A DNA stretch of 64,000 bases from Pelagicoccus sp. SDUM812002 (GCF_031127835.1 NZ_JARXHX010000001.1:310001-374000), one strand, 5' to 3'. Shown: positions 1-13,008, numbered from the stretch's first letter. Notes: generated by a model from the sequence alone, not told the origin. Program-made: numbers and translations.

Positions 1-1353
1 CCGGGCCGAAAGATAGCTAAAGCGCGTCCCGACCTCGGCGTGAATCCGTCGCTCCCAAAACGTTCCATCCCATAATGATACTGCCGCTCGCCCGGAGTGG
101 GATCCCAAGGCCCAAAGTACCCCGTCGCTCGAAAGGAACAAGGCGGACGCCGAATCGATCACTCCATCCTCGGCATCGAACGCGACCCATTCGGATCGAC
201 TGGGATCGAAGCGAACTGCCTCACCGCTCCGGCTCAGAAACCACTGCATCCCGTCTTCGCCTTCGCATTGGAAATGAAGGCCGTAGAGGGAATCCCAAGA
301 CTCGTTCGTCATATCGATTTTGAAAGTCGTGTCTCCTCGAGCGCCCATCACGAAAGCTCCGTCTGCCAAGTTGACCAAGAATGGAGTACTCGAAGGAATC
401 TTGTATTCGGGATGCCTCAGCTCCTTCCAGCCATCACGCGCTTCCACTACCAGAGAATTCCGAGTATGGATAAGCAAAGTACCGTCCGAGGCCTCAATCA
501 GATCCTCATGCTTGTGGCTATCCATTTGGCTCGATACACGATCAACCACTTTCCAAACGTCCTGTTGGGCGTCGAATCGCAAAGGAGGACAATCCGGCAA
601 TGAGTTCACTGCCCAGAGTTCACCGCTTCGTCGCCAATAAAGCATCGTCTTCTGAGGTTTCCTGCCTGGCGTCGTATCATAAATGCGCCACGTATCGGAA
701 TTTTCGAGCAAGCTCGGATCGTCTAAGGAGCAGGAATACACCCGGCCATCTTCGAGCGTGCTGAGCCACAACCTGTTTTGATTGTCAATGACGACACTGG
801 TCACCGCATGTGGCACAGACCCGAGCAAGGTCAACCTGCCTTGTGAAATGCGGGCGAGGCTCGATTGAGCGCCGAGCAGAATGTCGCCTTCCCGAGTCCA
901 TGCCGCTCGAATGTTGCGCGTGCGCTGCTCCCCAGGATAGGACAGCATCTGGCTCCAACCGCCCTCCTGTGTCCAAACGAAAAGTCCAGTTACCGTGTTG
1001 ACATAGACGGCACCCCAATCCGATGGCATCACGCAAGTCGGCAAGCCAAAGCCAGCCACGTCTCCATAGGGATGGTTTTGATACTCGACACCATCATAAC
1101 TCGCCAAGCCGGTCGTCGTCCCCATCCACAAGACCCCCTTCCCATCCGCAGCGGCGCAGACAATTGGTTTCCCTTTGAGCGACTCCAAGGAACTCCAACG
1201 CCAAGGCTCTTCGATTGCAGAGCCTCGGTCCGGCTCGTAGTCGCGTAAGCATAGGGCCCCCTGCACGAATAGACAAAGCGACACGAGGATGAGGAGAGCA
1301 AAGCGGACTATACTAGCAATTGGGGACACGCGAATGGGCGGGGGTTCAATCAC
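1..1353 (-). CDS. Hybrid two-component sensor, N-terminal propeller part (3' end outside window)
   Basis: An uninterrupted 451-codon frame runs off the window edge, so only the N-terminus is visible. It opens with a GTG start and a hydrophobic signal/anchor segment (about residues 15-36). Two-component regulator propeller repeats follow, with blades such as LWMGTTTGLASYDG and LWLSTLEDGRVYSC. This type of periplasmic sensor detects oligosaccharides and controls the adjacent utilisation genes. The GTG at 1353 is supported by the decayed paralogue at 38365, which has a GTG at the same distance (45 codons) from the shared RGSAIEEPWRWSSLE block. That paralogue still carries the end of a receiver domain and an AraC-type HTH, so I infer that the missing C-terminus here is histidine kinase, receiver and AraC. 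It is divergent from the GH2 gene across a 289-bp gap. GTG at 1329 is an alternative start. Confidence 0.85.
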   Translation of the reverse strand, partial: MIEPPPIRVSPIASIVRFALLILVSLCLFVQGALCLRDYEPDRGSAIEEPWRWSSLESLKGKPIVCAAADGKGVLWMGTTTGLASYDGVEYQNHPYGDVAGFGLPTCVMPSDWGAVYVNTVTGLFVWTQEGGWSQMLSYPGEQRTRNIRAAWTREGDILLGAQSSLARISQGRLTLLGSVPHAVTSVVIDNQNRLWLSTLEDGRVYSCSLDDPSLLENSDTWRIYDTTPGRKPQKTMLYWRRSGELWAVNSLPDCPPLRFDAQQDVWKVVDRVSSQMDSHKHEDLIEASDGTLLIHTRNSLVVEARDGWKELRHPEYKIPSSTPFLVNLADGAFVMGARGDTTFKIDMTNESWDSLYGLHFQCEGEDGMQWFLSRSGEAVRFDPSRSEWVAFDAEDGVIDSASALFLSSDGVLWALGSHSGRAAVSLWDGTFWERRIHAEVGTRFSYLSAR

Positions 1354-1481
1354 CAAAAAGGTCAGCGCCAAACCGCTGTCCAGACATCAAATTTCAAACA
1401 GCAAACTAAGCGCTTTTTCAGTCCTTTTTATATAGCTGAAAGTCATGGCTTTACAAATCGCGATACAATTTCCCCAGGCTT

Positions 1482-1500
1482 TTGTTACATATTTGATAAC
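1482..1500 (+). promoter_or_regulatory. 19-bp shared upstream motif, site 1
   Basis: TTGTTACATATTTGATAAC lies in the divergent gap between the sensor and the GH2 gene, 142 bp before the GH2 start. It matches sites at 4886 and 38493 (consensus YTGWTACATNNTNGATAAC). The bases 1451-1470 just upstream also resemble those before site 2 (TTACAAAT-CGC-AT-CAATT). I infer a binding site for the divergent hybrid sensor or another locus regulator. The rest of the 1354-1642 gap holds no gene. Confidence 0.6.
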
Positions 1501-1630
1501 AAGATTCCTAACAATTCGCTATTCTGCCGAGTCCGTCTTCGCACAAGAAATCCGCATTTTCCTGCGTCGATATCAAAAAACACAGAAATAGCAGCTTACA
1601 GATCATTCGACGGCCTAAAACAAAGCCTAA

Positions 1631-4780
<3,150 letters not shown>

Positions 4781-4885
4781 AAGTCCGACAGAACGACGGT
4801 ATTTTACAGTCACTGAGAGAAAACATCACAACCTAATCGCATGTATATCAAAGAGTTATACGGATGTTACAAATTCGCAATCCAA

Positions 4886-4904
4886 TTGTTACATCGTAGA
4901 TAAC
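4886..4904 (+). promoter_or_regulatory. 19-bp shared upstream motif, site 2
   Basis: TTGTTACATCGTAGATAAC lies 163 bp upstream of the TonB-dependent receptor start, in the 287-bp gap after the GH2 gene. It differs from site 1 only in the spacer positions. The conserved halves are TTGTTACAT and GATAAC. No gene is seen in 4781-5067. Confidence 0.6.
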
Positions 4905-5067
4905 GCTCGCCATTTAACATGTGGTAAGTTCACCCCACAACGAAGATGAATGAGACCTCTTACTTATTAGCTGGTCCGGACTCTTCGCTACCCACTGATT
5001 TCAGGTGTTAGCGATTTTCGCTCACACCTGGAGCAACACCCTGAAAAACACAAACCACAGACACCCT

Positions 5068-8000
5068 ATGAGAATAACCCCGAATAATGGGTGCGGCCGA
5101 ACCGCATTCTTGTCGTATACTGCCCTCGCTCTATCGAGCCTGATAGCCTCACCGTTCCTCCAAGCCCAAACAGACGAGGACGAAGAGATCTTCGAGCTTT
5201 CACCCTTCACAGTCAGCGCGGAATCAAACAAAGGTTATCGCGCCACCAGCACGCTCGCCGGAACGCGCCTCCGTACTGATATGAAGGACGTAGCCGCTCC
5301 AATTAGCGTATTCACTAAAGAGCTGTTGGAAGACCTCGCCGCGTCCAACTCTCAGGAAGCGCTGCTCTACTCCGTCAATGTCGAGAACGAGAACGAATAC
5401 GCTCCCGACGACGGCGAAGGTGAAAGTGTAGCCTCCACCACGCAAACTCGAGTCCGCGGCATCGCCGCTGGCACCCCAACCCGCGGATTCTTCAAAACCA
5501 AATTCCGATCCGATCAGTACAATACTGAGACCCTAACCATTGCGCGCGGCCCTAGCGCCATTTTGTTCGGCCTCGGCAGTCCATCCGGCGTTATCGACTC
5601 TTCGACTTTGCGTGCCTTTTACGACGAAAAGCAAAGCGGCAGTGTCGGTCTTCGCACCGATAACAACGGTAGCCTACGCGGCAGCTTCGACCTCAATGTG
5701 CCCCTTATTGGGGACAAGCTCGCCGTACGAGTGGCGGGGATGGATCAAAAGCTTAAGACGTTTAAAGATCCGGAGTTCGACGACGAGCAACGCTACTACC
5801 TCTCCTTCACCGCGAACCCGCTCGAAAATACTCAAATTCGAGCCAGCTACGAAGACATGAGCGACTACCGCGTACGAGCGCGCTCCATCCTGATGCAAGA
5901 TCGCATCACTTCGTGGATCGACGCAGGCAAACCGCTCTTTGACTACAGCACCGGGCTTTGGACCACCGACGACGGAGCAAGTTGGCAGGAGATGCCCGCC
6001 CTTTCCGGCTACGTCAACGACGGCGGGATAGGGTACCAGGACCGAGTCTACATGGCCGACGGCTACCTCGGATCCGACGAAACCGTACAAGCTCGAGTCT
6101 GGGAAAACACCGGTCTCTCCTGGGACCGTACACTACCTGTCCAACGCAGTTTCACAGACGACAGCATAGTGCCTACCGATACCAATTTCACCGGTCTGGC
6201 TTCAACCACGACTCTTAAGGGAGACATCACGAACGTAGTGGTCGAACACAAGTTCACCGATGACCTCTACCTAGAGCTCGCCTATAATAACGAAAACTAC
6301 GATCGCGACCAACACGAAGGCATCCGCTTCGGACTAGCCGGGATCGAGGCCGACGCTAACTACTACCTTCCCTACGAGGTTGGCCAGACCGATGGCGACC
6401 TCGCTATCAACCCGAATCGCGGCCGCTACATGGTCGAGTCCGAATATCTTGGATACACCCAGCAAACAGAGCTGGAGGCAACTCGTGCTACCTTGTCGTA
6501 TAATCTAGATTTCGCCAAAATAGAAAAAGGATGGCTCGGAAATCACAACATCGCCTTGATGTACCAGAAGGAATCCGAGGACAACTTCAAGATCAAGCGC
6601 CGCATGCTGAACCAAGGCGACTACTGGATCGGCGAATTCGACGAGGACGGCCTAAACAACATCAAGACGCGCTACTACCTCGATGTACCCGAACTAGGCG
6701 GAGACTCGGACGGAGTCGCCTTTCCTACCACATTCAAACCCGCTCCGTGGGACAACCTGATCGGATCTATAGCCGGAGACGGCATCCCCTCCATGACTCG
6801 CAGCGAAGTCGAAGGGAAGCTATTCGTAACCCAAAGCGCGTTCCTAGAAGGAGACCTCGTATTCACTTTTGGATACAGAGAAGATGAACAGAAATCCTAC
6901 CGAGCTTCTTTTGGCGACCGCAATCCAGTCACCCAAGAGTTCATCGTTGATGGCATCGATCTCAACCCAGATCCTACGGTCCAAGCAGGCATCACTCGCA
7001 ATCACGGCCTAGTCTACCACACGCCACTCGAATGGCTATCCCTCACCTACAATCGTTCCAACGCCTTCAATCCGCAGGGCAACTATCTCGATTGGAACGG
7101 AAACTCCCTACCTCCTGGATCTGGTCTCGGAGAAGACTACGGAATCAACCTAAAACTCTTCGAGGGGAAGCTACATGCGAAGATCACTAAATATTCCAAC
7201 ACATCGATCGATAACGTCGAATTTGACTGGTACTATGAAGAGCCCAAGTGGGGAGTCGGTGGTAACATGGATGCATCATGGGGAATGGTATCAGTCTATG
7301 CCGAGCGACTCGGTAACACCGAGGACATCCACATCGTGGAAGTGAACGACGACGTACGGGCCACTCGTGACTTCGAATCCTCAGGCTATGAAATGGAACT
7401 CTTCTATCAGCCTACCCCTCAGCTCGACATTCGATTCACTCTTGCCAAAACCGAAGCCGTCAATCTTCGCGTCGTTCCGCTCTTGCAGGAATACGTCGAT
7501 GAACGCTACTCGACCTGGGAAAAGTATTTTGGATACCCCGCATGGGGTCAGTGGGACACAGACATGCCAGAGTGGAACGACGACTGGATCAATGATGCGA
7601 ACTCCACAGGTTATGGTTTGCTCGAAGCTCTCAATCGCGTCGAAGAGTTCAAGGCATCAGAGGGATCCGCCACCACACGTGGACGGAAATGGCGTTCTAA
7701 CCTGATCGCCAACTATCGTTTTCAAAATAAGCTCGAGCGTCTGTCCCTAGGGGGTGCAGCTCGCTGGCGCAGCGCCGACACCATCGGCTACGAAAGCATG
7801 GAAAATCCCATCAACCCTGCCGCTCCACGCCTCAGCGACCTAAGCCGCCCAATTAAAGGTTCCGAAATCTTCGAGATGGACGCATGGCTTTCCTATTCGA
7901 TGCCGTTCACATTCGGACAACACGATCTTGATTGGGAAATTCAGTTAAACATCCGCAACCTTCTCGACGAAAGCGGTTTCGAACCCATCACAGTTTACAC

Positions 8001-8073
8001 CGATGGAACCTATACCGCATACACGCAAAAGACCCCTCGCGAATTTATCCTATCCAGCAAAATCAGATTCTAG
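5068..8073 (+). CDS. TonB-dependent outer-membrane receptor
   Basis: This roughly 1000-residue receptor should import oligosaccharides across the outer membrane using TonB-ExbBD energy. The chosen ATG starts MRITPNNGC and gives a signal peptide ending near FLQAQT; an in-frame TTG/ATG region 21 codons upstream adds a poor N-terminus. After the signal comes the verrucomicrobial ELSPFTVSAESNKGYRATST segment, then the plug domain and a 22-strand barrel. The protein ends in an aromatic residue (KIRF), as expected for barrel insertion. No SusD-like lipoprotein follows, so this is not a Bacteroidetes SusCD pair. A strong terminator sits 25 bp after the stop. The upstream 19-bp motif links it to the GH2 genes. 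Confidence 0.92.
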   Translation: MRITPNNGCGRTAFLSYTALALSSLIASPFLQAQTDEDEEIFELSPFTVSAESNKGYRATSTLAGTRLRTDMKDVAAPISVFTKELLEDLAASNSQEALLYSVNVENENEYAPDDGEGESVASTTQTRVRGIAAGTPTRGFFKTKFRSDQYNTETLTIARGPSAILFGLGSPSGVIDSSTLRAFYDEKQSGSVGLRTDNNGSLRGSFDLNVPLIGDKLAVRVAGMDQKLKTFKDPEFDDEQRYYLSFTANPLENTQIRASYEDMSDYRVRARSILMQDRITSWIDAGKPLFDYSTGLWTTDDGASWQEMPALSGYVNDGGIGYQDRVYMADGYLGSDETVQARVWENTGLSWDRTLPVQRSFTDDSIVPTDTNFTGLASTTTLKGDITNVVVEHKFTDDLYLELAYNNENYDRDQHEGIRFGLAGIEADANYYLPYEVGQTDGDLAINPNRGRYMVESEYLGYTQQTELEATRATLSYNLDFAKIEKGWLGNHNIALMYQKESEDNFKIKRRMLNQGDYWIGEFDEDGLNNIKTRYYLDVPELGGDSDGVAFPTTFKPAPWDNLIGSIAGDGIPSMTRSEVEGKLFVTQSAFLEGDLVFTFGYREDEQKSYRASFGDRNPVTQEFIVDGIDLNPDPTVQAGITRNHGLVYHTPLEWLSLTYNRSNAFNPQGNYLDWNGNSLPPGSGLGEDYGINLKLFEGKLHAKITKYSNTSIDNVEFDWYYEEPKWGVGGNMDASWGMVSVYAERLGNTEDIHIVEVNDDVRATRDFESSGYEMELFYQPTPQLDIRFTLAKTEAVNLRVVPLLQEYVDERYSTWEKYFGYPAWGQWDTDMPEWNDDWINDANSTGYGLLEALNRVEEFKASEGSATTRGRKWRSNLIANYRFQNKLERLSLGGAARWRSADTIGYESMENPINPAAPRLSDLSRPIKGSEIFEMDAWLSYSMPFTFGQHDLDWEIQLNIRNLLDESGFEPITVYTDGTYTAYTQKTPREFILSSKIRF

Positions 8074-8097
8074 TAGCGGAAGATTCACAACAATAAT

Positions 8098-8127
8098 AAG
8101 AGGGGACGCAACTGTCCCCTCTTTTAA
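8098..8127 (+). terminator. Rho-independent terminator after the TonB-dependent receptor
   Basis: A perfect 10-bp stem (AAGAGGGGAC paired with GTCCCCTCTT) has a 6-base loop and runs into a T tract. It separates the receptor transcript from the downstream GH16-GH27 genes. The gap 8128-8258 has no gene. Confidence 0.88.
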
Positions 8128-8258
8128 TATAAACCCTCAGATAGGACCGAGTTTAGTAGCGACCCACAATCTGGAAAACACGCAGACCCAAAGACCCAGC
8201 GTAGTCAGAAAACCTCCTGAGGCTCAGCATACTCCGTCATTCAAAATAGTTATCTACA

Positions 8259-9119
8259 ATGAAACCCCTTCATATAATTCTAACCTGTTTCTCCATTCTT
8301 TTGACAAGTCCTGTCGCCTACGGCGAAAGCCGGGACTGGCATCTCATTTTCGCCGACGAATTCGAAACGGATGGTCCACCCAATCCAGATATCTGGAGTG
8401 CTGAAACTGGCTTTTCACGCAACGAGGAGCTGCAATGGTACCAACTCGAAAATGCTCAAGTAAAAGACGGGCATTTGGTCATCGAGGCTAAAAAAGAAAA
8501 TATATCCAACCCCAACTACATTTCTGGAAGCGACAATTGGAAGCTCAATCGCCCCCTTGCAAACTACACCTCCGCCTGCCTAAAGACCTATAACAACTTC
8601 TCTTTTCAATACGGTAAACTAGAGGTCAAGGCACGCATCCCAGATCCTACTGGCATGTGGCCAGCTATTTGGACCTTAGGAGACGATCGACGATGGCCCG
8701 CCTGTGGCGAAATCGATATAATGGAATTCTATCTTTCTGAAGGCAAGCCCACGATCCTTGCAAACGCAGCTTGGCCAAGCGCGTCAATGTATCCACCGAT
8801 TTGGGACGTTGTAAAAACCCCTTACTCGCATTTCCTCGCCAAAGATCCAGAATGGGGAGAAAAATTTCATATATGGACCATGGAATGGAATTCGGACAGC
8901 ATTAGCATAAGTCTCGACGACGAACATCTAAACACGATTCCTATTGCTAACACGGAACAGCCGGACGGTTTCAATCCGTTTCACCAACCTCACTACATCC
9001 TGCTCAATCTCGCAATCGGAGCAAACGGCGGCAGCCCTTCGGAGACCTCATTCCCACAACGCTACGAAATAGACTATGTCCGAGTTTACCAACTCGAGGA
9101 CAACGCTAAATCAGACTAA
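8259..9119 (+). CDS. GH16 endo-glycanase, secreted (endo-beta-1,3-galactanase/laminarinase type)
   Basis: This 286-residue protein has a signal peptide (cleavage near VAYGES) and a single GH16 jelly-roll domain. The catalytic signature GEIDIMEF gives nucleophile E151, D153 and acid/base E156. The family cuts internal beta-1,3 or beta-1,4 bonds. In this company (GH2, GH43, GH51, GH27) an endo-beta-1,3-galactanase acting on an arabinogalactan backbone is the best guess; a laminarinase is possible. It begins a tight run of four hydrolase genes with gaps of 45, 19 and 10 bp, so one operon is likely. A reverse-orientation near-match to the 19-bp motif overlaps its start codon. Confidence 0.9.
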   Translation: MKPLHIILTCFSILLTSPVAYGESRDWHLIFADEFETDGPPNPDIWSAETGFSRNEELQWYQLENAQVKDGHLVIEAKKENISNPNYISGSDNWKLNRPLANYTSACLKTYNNFSFQYGKLEVKARIPDPTGMWPAIWTLGDDRRWPACGEIDIMEFYLSEGKPTILANAAWPSASMYPPIWDVVKTPYSHFLAKDPEWGEKFHIWTMEWNSDSISISLDDEHLNTIPIANTEQPDGFNPFHQPHYILLNLAIGANGGSPSETSFPQRYEIDYVRVYQLEDNAKSD

Positions 9120-9164
9120 AAACCTTCTACTAATCGAATACAATCACCGCCAGTCTCATTTGGA

Positions 9165-10973
9165 ATGATCAAACGCTTTGCCCCTATCTTCTACTTACTT
9201 CTGGTTGCCAGCATCACAGGTGCCGAGGATCATTCAGCAAGCAGCTACCTGCTTACTTCTTTTCGAGGCAACGGCGACGGACTTCACCTCGCCTACAGCC
9301 ACGACGCCAAAGACTGGACCGACCTAGACACCATTTACCTCAGGCCAGAAGTCGGCTCCAAGCTATTGCGAGATCCTGACATAGAACTGGGTCCCGATGG
9401 AACCTACCACATGGTTTGGACCAGTGGCTGGAAGGATCTCGGCATCGGTTACGCCTCCTCCACGAACCTGCAAGATTGGTCGAAACAACGCTTCCTCCCA
9501 CTCATGACCGACTTCGAGGGAGCAAAACTCTGCTGGGCTCCGGAGATCTTTTACGACGTTGAAAGCGAGCAATTCCTCATAGTCTGGTCAACTGCGGTGG
9601 AAGATGACACGTCTACAGAATACGAATACAGAGCTTATTACACCCTTACAAAGGATTTCAAAAGATTCACTCCTCCAAGCCTTTTTTTCGATCCGGGATT
9701 CAACAACATTGACACCACCTTACTAAAGCAAGGCGAGCACTACTATGCAGTCCTCAAGGAAACCGACGACCAGAATATAAAAGACTTCGGGTCTATCCAC
9801 GTCGGTCGCTCAAAGGATCTGCTAGGCCCATACGAATTGCTTTCCGAAACTGTACTTAAGAAAGAACAAGCAGAGGGACCCACAATCATCAATACCGGTA
9901 ACGAAACCATCGTCTACTTCGACTACTATGCCGATCACCACTATGGTGCTCGTGTATCCAAAGACTGGGCAAGCTGGCAGAACATTTCCGAAACGGTTGC
10001 CCTTCCTGAAGGCCAGCGGCACGGTTCAATCTTCCGGGCACCCGCTAAGCTCGTCGAGTCTCTACGCGCTCAAGCTGCTGCCGTCGCCCCTTCCCCAGTT
10101 CTACCTGAATTCACTGCCGATCCAGCTATCCGCGTCTTTGGCGACCTCTATTACATTTATCCGACCTCGGACCGTCCTTACTGGAACACTACAGAATTCG
10201 CCGTCTGGTCGTCGCCCAACTTGATCGATTGGCAAAAGGAAGGCATTATCCTCGATATCACCCAAGACGTCAGTTGGGCCAACAACAACGCTTGGGCACC
10301 GGATTGTATCGAACGTGATGGCAAGTACTACTTTTACTTCTGCGGCGAGGGAAACATCGGCGTTGCCATCGGCGAATCGCCCACAGGCCCATTCAAAGAC
10401 GCGCTCGGCAAGCCATTCATCGCTAACGCCAATCACAAGACCTACACAATAGATCCCCACGCCTTCATCGACGACGACGGCCAAGCCTACCTGTATTTCG
10501 GCAACGGCACGCCCACCGTGTATCGATTAAATGATGACATGATCTCCTTCAATAGCGAACCGATCGAAATCCCGCTCAGAGAATTTCGCGAAGGCATCGT
10601 AGTCTTCAAAAGAGAGGGTCTCTACTACTTCATGTGGTCCATCGACGACGCACGGAGCCCCGACTATCGAGTTGGCTGGGGCGTATCCGAATCTCCATAC
10701 GGACCTGTTCGAACTCCAGACAGCGAAGAGAACTTCATCGTCCTCCGACAAAACGGAGCCGCCAAAGGCACCGCCCACCACAGTATTGTCAAAGTCCCCG
10801 GAACCGACCGGTGGTACGTTGCCTACCATCGCCACGCCGTTCCCGGCGGAGGTGGATACAAACGCGAAACCTGCCTCGTTCGCATGGAATTCGACGACAG
10901 TGGCAATATTCTACCCATGGATCCCATGTCTACGCCCTTTGCTCCAAACTCAACAGGCGAACCAATCAATTAG
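9165..10973 (+). CDS. Two-module GH43 family glycosidase, secreted
   Basis: The 602-residue protein has a signal peptide (cleavage near TGAED) and two five-bladed propeller modules. The first (about residues 28-300) reads as a diverged GH43-like module. The second (about 312-590) has the canonical triad: base D319 in FTADPAIRV, pKa modulator D430 in TIDPHAF and acid E476 in FREGIVVF. GH43 enzymes include arabinofuranosidases, xylosidases and exo-beta-1,3-galactanases; the locus favours arabinan or galactan side chains. It lies 45 bp after the GH16 gene and 19 bp before the GH51 gene. A similar tandem GH43 survives only as a pseudogene at 47.5-48.6 kb. Confidence 0.88.
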   Translation: MIKRFAPIFYLLLVASITGAEDHSASSYLLTSFRGNGDGLHLAYSHDAKDWTDLDTIYLRPEVGSKLLRDPDIELGPDGTYHMVWTSGWKDLGIGYASSTNLQDWSKQRFLPLMTDFEGAKLCWAPEIFYDVESEQFLIVWSTAVEDDTSTEYEYRAYYTLTKDFKRFTPPSLFFDPGFNNIDTTLLKQGEHYYAVLKETDDQNIKDFGSIHVGRSKDLLGPYELLSETVLKKEQAEGPTIINTGNETIVYFDYYADHHYGARVSKDWASWQNISETVALPEGQRHGSIFRAPAKLVESLRAQAAAVAPSPVLPEFTADPAIRVFGDLYYIYPTSDRPYWNTTEFAVWSSPNLIDWQKEGIILDITQDVSWANNNAWAPDCIERDGKYYFYFCGEGNIGVAIGESPTGPFKDALGKPFIANANHKTYTIDPHAFIDDDGQAYLYFGNGTPTVYRLNDDMISFNSEPIEIPLREFREGIVVFKREGLYYFMWSIDDARSPDYRVGWGVSESPYGPVRTPDSEENFIVLRQNGAAKGTAHHSIVKVPGTDRWYVAYHRHAVPGGGGYKRETCLVRMEFDDSGNILPMDPMSTPFAPNSTGEPIN

Positions 10974-10992
10974 CCAACCCTGAAAATCAACC

Positions 10993-13008
10993 ATGAGACC
11001 TCTGCTCTTCCTCGCTTCATTCGGGCTTGCCTTGTCGACTTCCCTAAACGCTTCCGAGCCTATTTCAGTCGATCTTAAAGTCCGCCTCAACCAACCAGCG
11101 AAAGCGATTAGCTCGAACCTGTTTGGCATCTTCTATGAGGATCTCAACTACGCTGCAGACGGCGGACTCTACGCAGAGCTCGTTCAAAACAGGTCGTTCG
11201 AATATTCCGCCTTAGAGCAACCAGACTGGAACGCCCTCTCCTTTTGGGAGGTCTCGCTCGAAGGCGACGGGCAAGCCACCCTCATCGTAGATGGCGGACG
11301 CCCTATCCATCAAAACAACCCTAAGTACGGTGTATTCAAAGTCGAAGATCCCGGAGGGAAGGCTGCCATTCGCAATCGAGGGTTTAATGGAATTTCGATT
11401 GATAAAGGCGAATCGTACAATCTGTCCCTCTTCGCTCGCCAACTATATAAAGGAAACCGTTGGTCGCCTGATACTTTGGACGAGAAACCACTCGGGCTCC
11501 TTGCCCGACTTCTCAACTCAGAGGGTGAAACCATCGCCGAAGCGCCTCTACCCGAATCGGGCAATGAATGGTCAAAACTGGAAACAACGCTCGTCGCCAA
11601 AAAGTCCGCTATCGCGGGCCAACTCGAAATCATCGCCACTGAAGCCGGAGGCATCGCCCTTGATATGATTTCGCTATTCCCGAACGACACCTACCAAGGC
11701 CACCGAAACGGACTTCGCAAAGACCTAGCTCAAACCATAGCCGACACGAAACCGCAATTTATGCGCTTCCCAGGCGGATGCCTCGTCCATGGGAACGGAA
11801 TCGGAAACTTCTATAATTGGAAACATACGATCGGGCCAATCGAGGAGCGCCGTGGCCAGCCAAACCTCTGGGGCTATCATCAAACAGGAGGACTCGGATA
11901 CTTTGAGTATTTTCAATTTTGCGAAGACATGGGAGCCATCCCGATCCCAGTCGTCGCCGCCGCAGTCAGCTGCCAAAACTCGGGCCACACTGCAGGGAGC
12001 GGTCAAAGTTGTATCCAATTGGAAGAATTGGATCTCTATATAGAAGATATTCTCGACCTAATAGAATGGGCAAATGGTCCGGCCGATTCTACATGGGGCT
12101 CCAAGAGAGCCGCAGCTGGCCACCCTGAACCTTTTGGACTGAAATTCCTCGGGGTAGGAAACGAAGACAAGATCACGCCTGAATTCGAAGAGCGCTTTAC
12201 CTTAATCTATGATGCCATAAAAAATGCCCATCCAGAAATCGTGGTGATCGGAACCGTAGGTCCGAGCCCGGACGGGACAGACTACGAGGAAGGCTGGCGC
12301 ATTTCCAACAAACTGGACCTCGAAATAGTAGATGAGCACTACTACCAAAGCCCAGACTGGTTCTGGCAAAACCTCGAACGCTACGATTCGTACGATCGAT
12401 CAAAAGCGACTGTATACCTGGGGGAATACGCAGCACACGACCAAGGACGAAAGCTGACTTTGCGTGCCGCTCTTGCCGAAGCCGCTTACATGACCTCGCT
12501 CGAACGTAACGGAGATATCGTTGGCATGGCTTCCTACGCTCCCCTTCTCGCCAAGCTCGGAAACACGCAATGGAACCCGGACCTAATTTATTTCGACAAC
12601 CAAACCGTGTATCCAACGATCAGTTACGAAGTACAAAAACTATTTGGCCAATCGCAAGGAGACGAATATATCCACAGCGATTATACCGGCATCCATCAAC
12701 GGTTTACTGCATCTACGGTTCGTAACAGTCAAACCGCGCAATTATATACGAAGCTGGTGAACGGCAGTGAAAATCCCATTAAGCTAGCGATTGATTTCGA
12801 TACAGCAGCTAAGTTCACGACGGACGCTACGATAACGACGCTAACAGGAAACCCACTCGCAGAAAACACTTTCGAAAATCCGAATTCCGTCCAGACACAC
12901 AGCAAGAAAGCGTCAATCATACAAAACCACTTAGACATAAACATGCCGCCGTACTCGCTCTTAGTAGTTACCGTCAACGGACGACCTGCCAAAAACTTCT
13001 CAAACTAA
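10993..13008 (+). CDS. GH51 alpha-L-arabinofuranosidase, secreted
   Basis: The 671-residue protein has a signal peptide (cleavage near LNASEP), a carbohydrate-binding-like insert (about 95-235), a TIM barrel and a C-terminal beta-sandwich. The acid/base is E391 in VGNEDK and the nucleophile is E478 in YLGEYAAHD. The family removes alpha-L-arabinofuranosyl side groups. The length and layout match the extracellular GH51 form rather than the 500-residue cytoplasmic form. It sits between the GH43 and GH27 genes with gaps of 19 and 10 bp, which indicates co-transcription and joint debranching of arabinose- and galactose-rich chains. Confidence 0.92.
   Translation: MRPLLFLASFGLALSTSLNASEPISVDLKVRLNQPAKAISSNLFGIFYEDLNYAADGGLYAELVQNRSFEYSALEQPDWNALSFWEVSLEGDGQATLIVDGGRPIHQNNPKYGVFKVEDPGGKAAIRNRGFNGISIDKGESYNLSLFARQLYKGNRWSPDTLDEKPLGLLARLLNSEGETIAEAPLPESGNEWSKLETTLVAKKSAIAGQLEIIATEAGGIALDMISLFPNDTYQGHRNGLRKDLAQTIADTKPQFMRFPGGCLVHGNGIGNFYNWKHTIGPIEERRGQPNLWGYHQTGGLGYFEYFQFCEDMGAIPIPVVAAAVSCQNSGHTAGSGQSCIQLEELDLYIEDILDLIEWANGPADSTWGSKRAAAGHPEPFGLKFLGVGNEDKITPEFEERFTLIYDAIKNAHPEIVVIGTVGPSPDGTDYEEGWRISNKLDLEIVDEHYYQSPDWFWQNLERYDSYDRSKATVYLGEYAAHDQGRKLTLRAALAEAAYMTSLERNGDIVGMASYAPLLAKLGNTQWNPDLIYFDNQTVYPTISYEVQKLFGQSQGDEYIHSDYTGIHQRFTASTVRNSQTAQLYTKLVNGSENPIKLAIDFDTAAKFTTDATITTLTGNPLAENTFENPNSVQTHSKKASIIQNHLDINMPPYSLLVVTVNGRPAKNFSN

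Noticed and set aside
97-603. A 168-codon plus-strand frame
   Set aside because: It is a shadow of the minus-strand sensor, whose frame is continuous here with propeller repeats.
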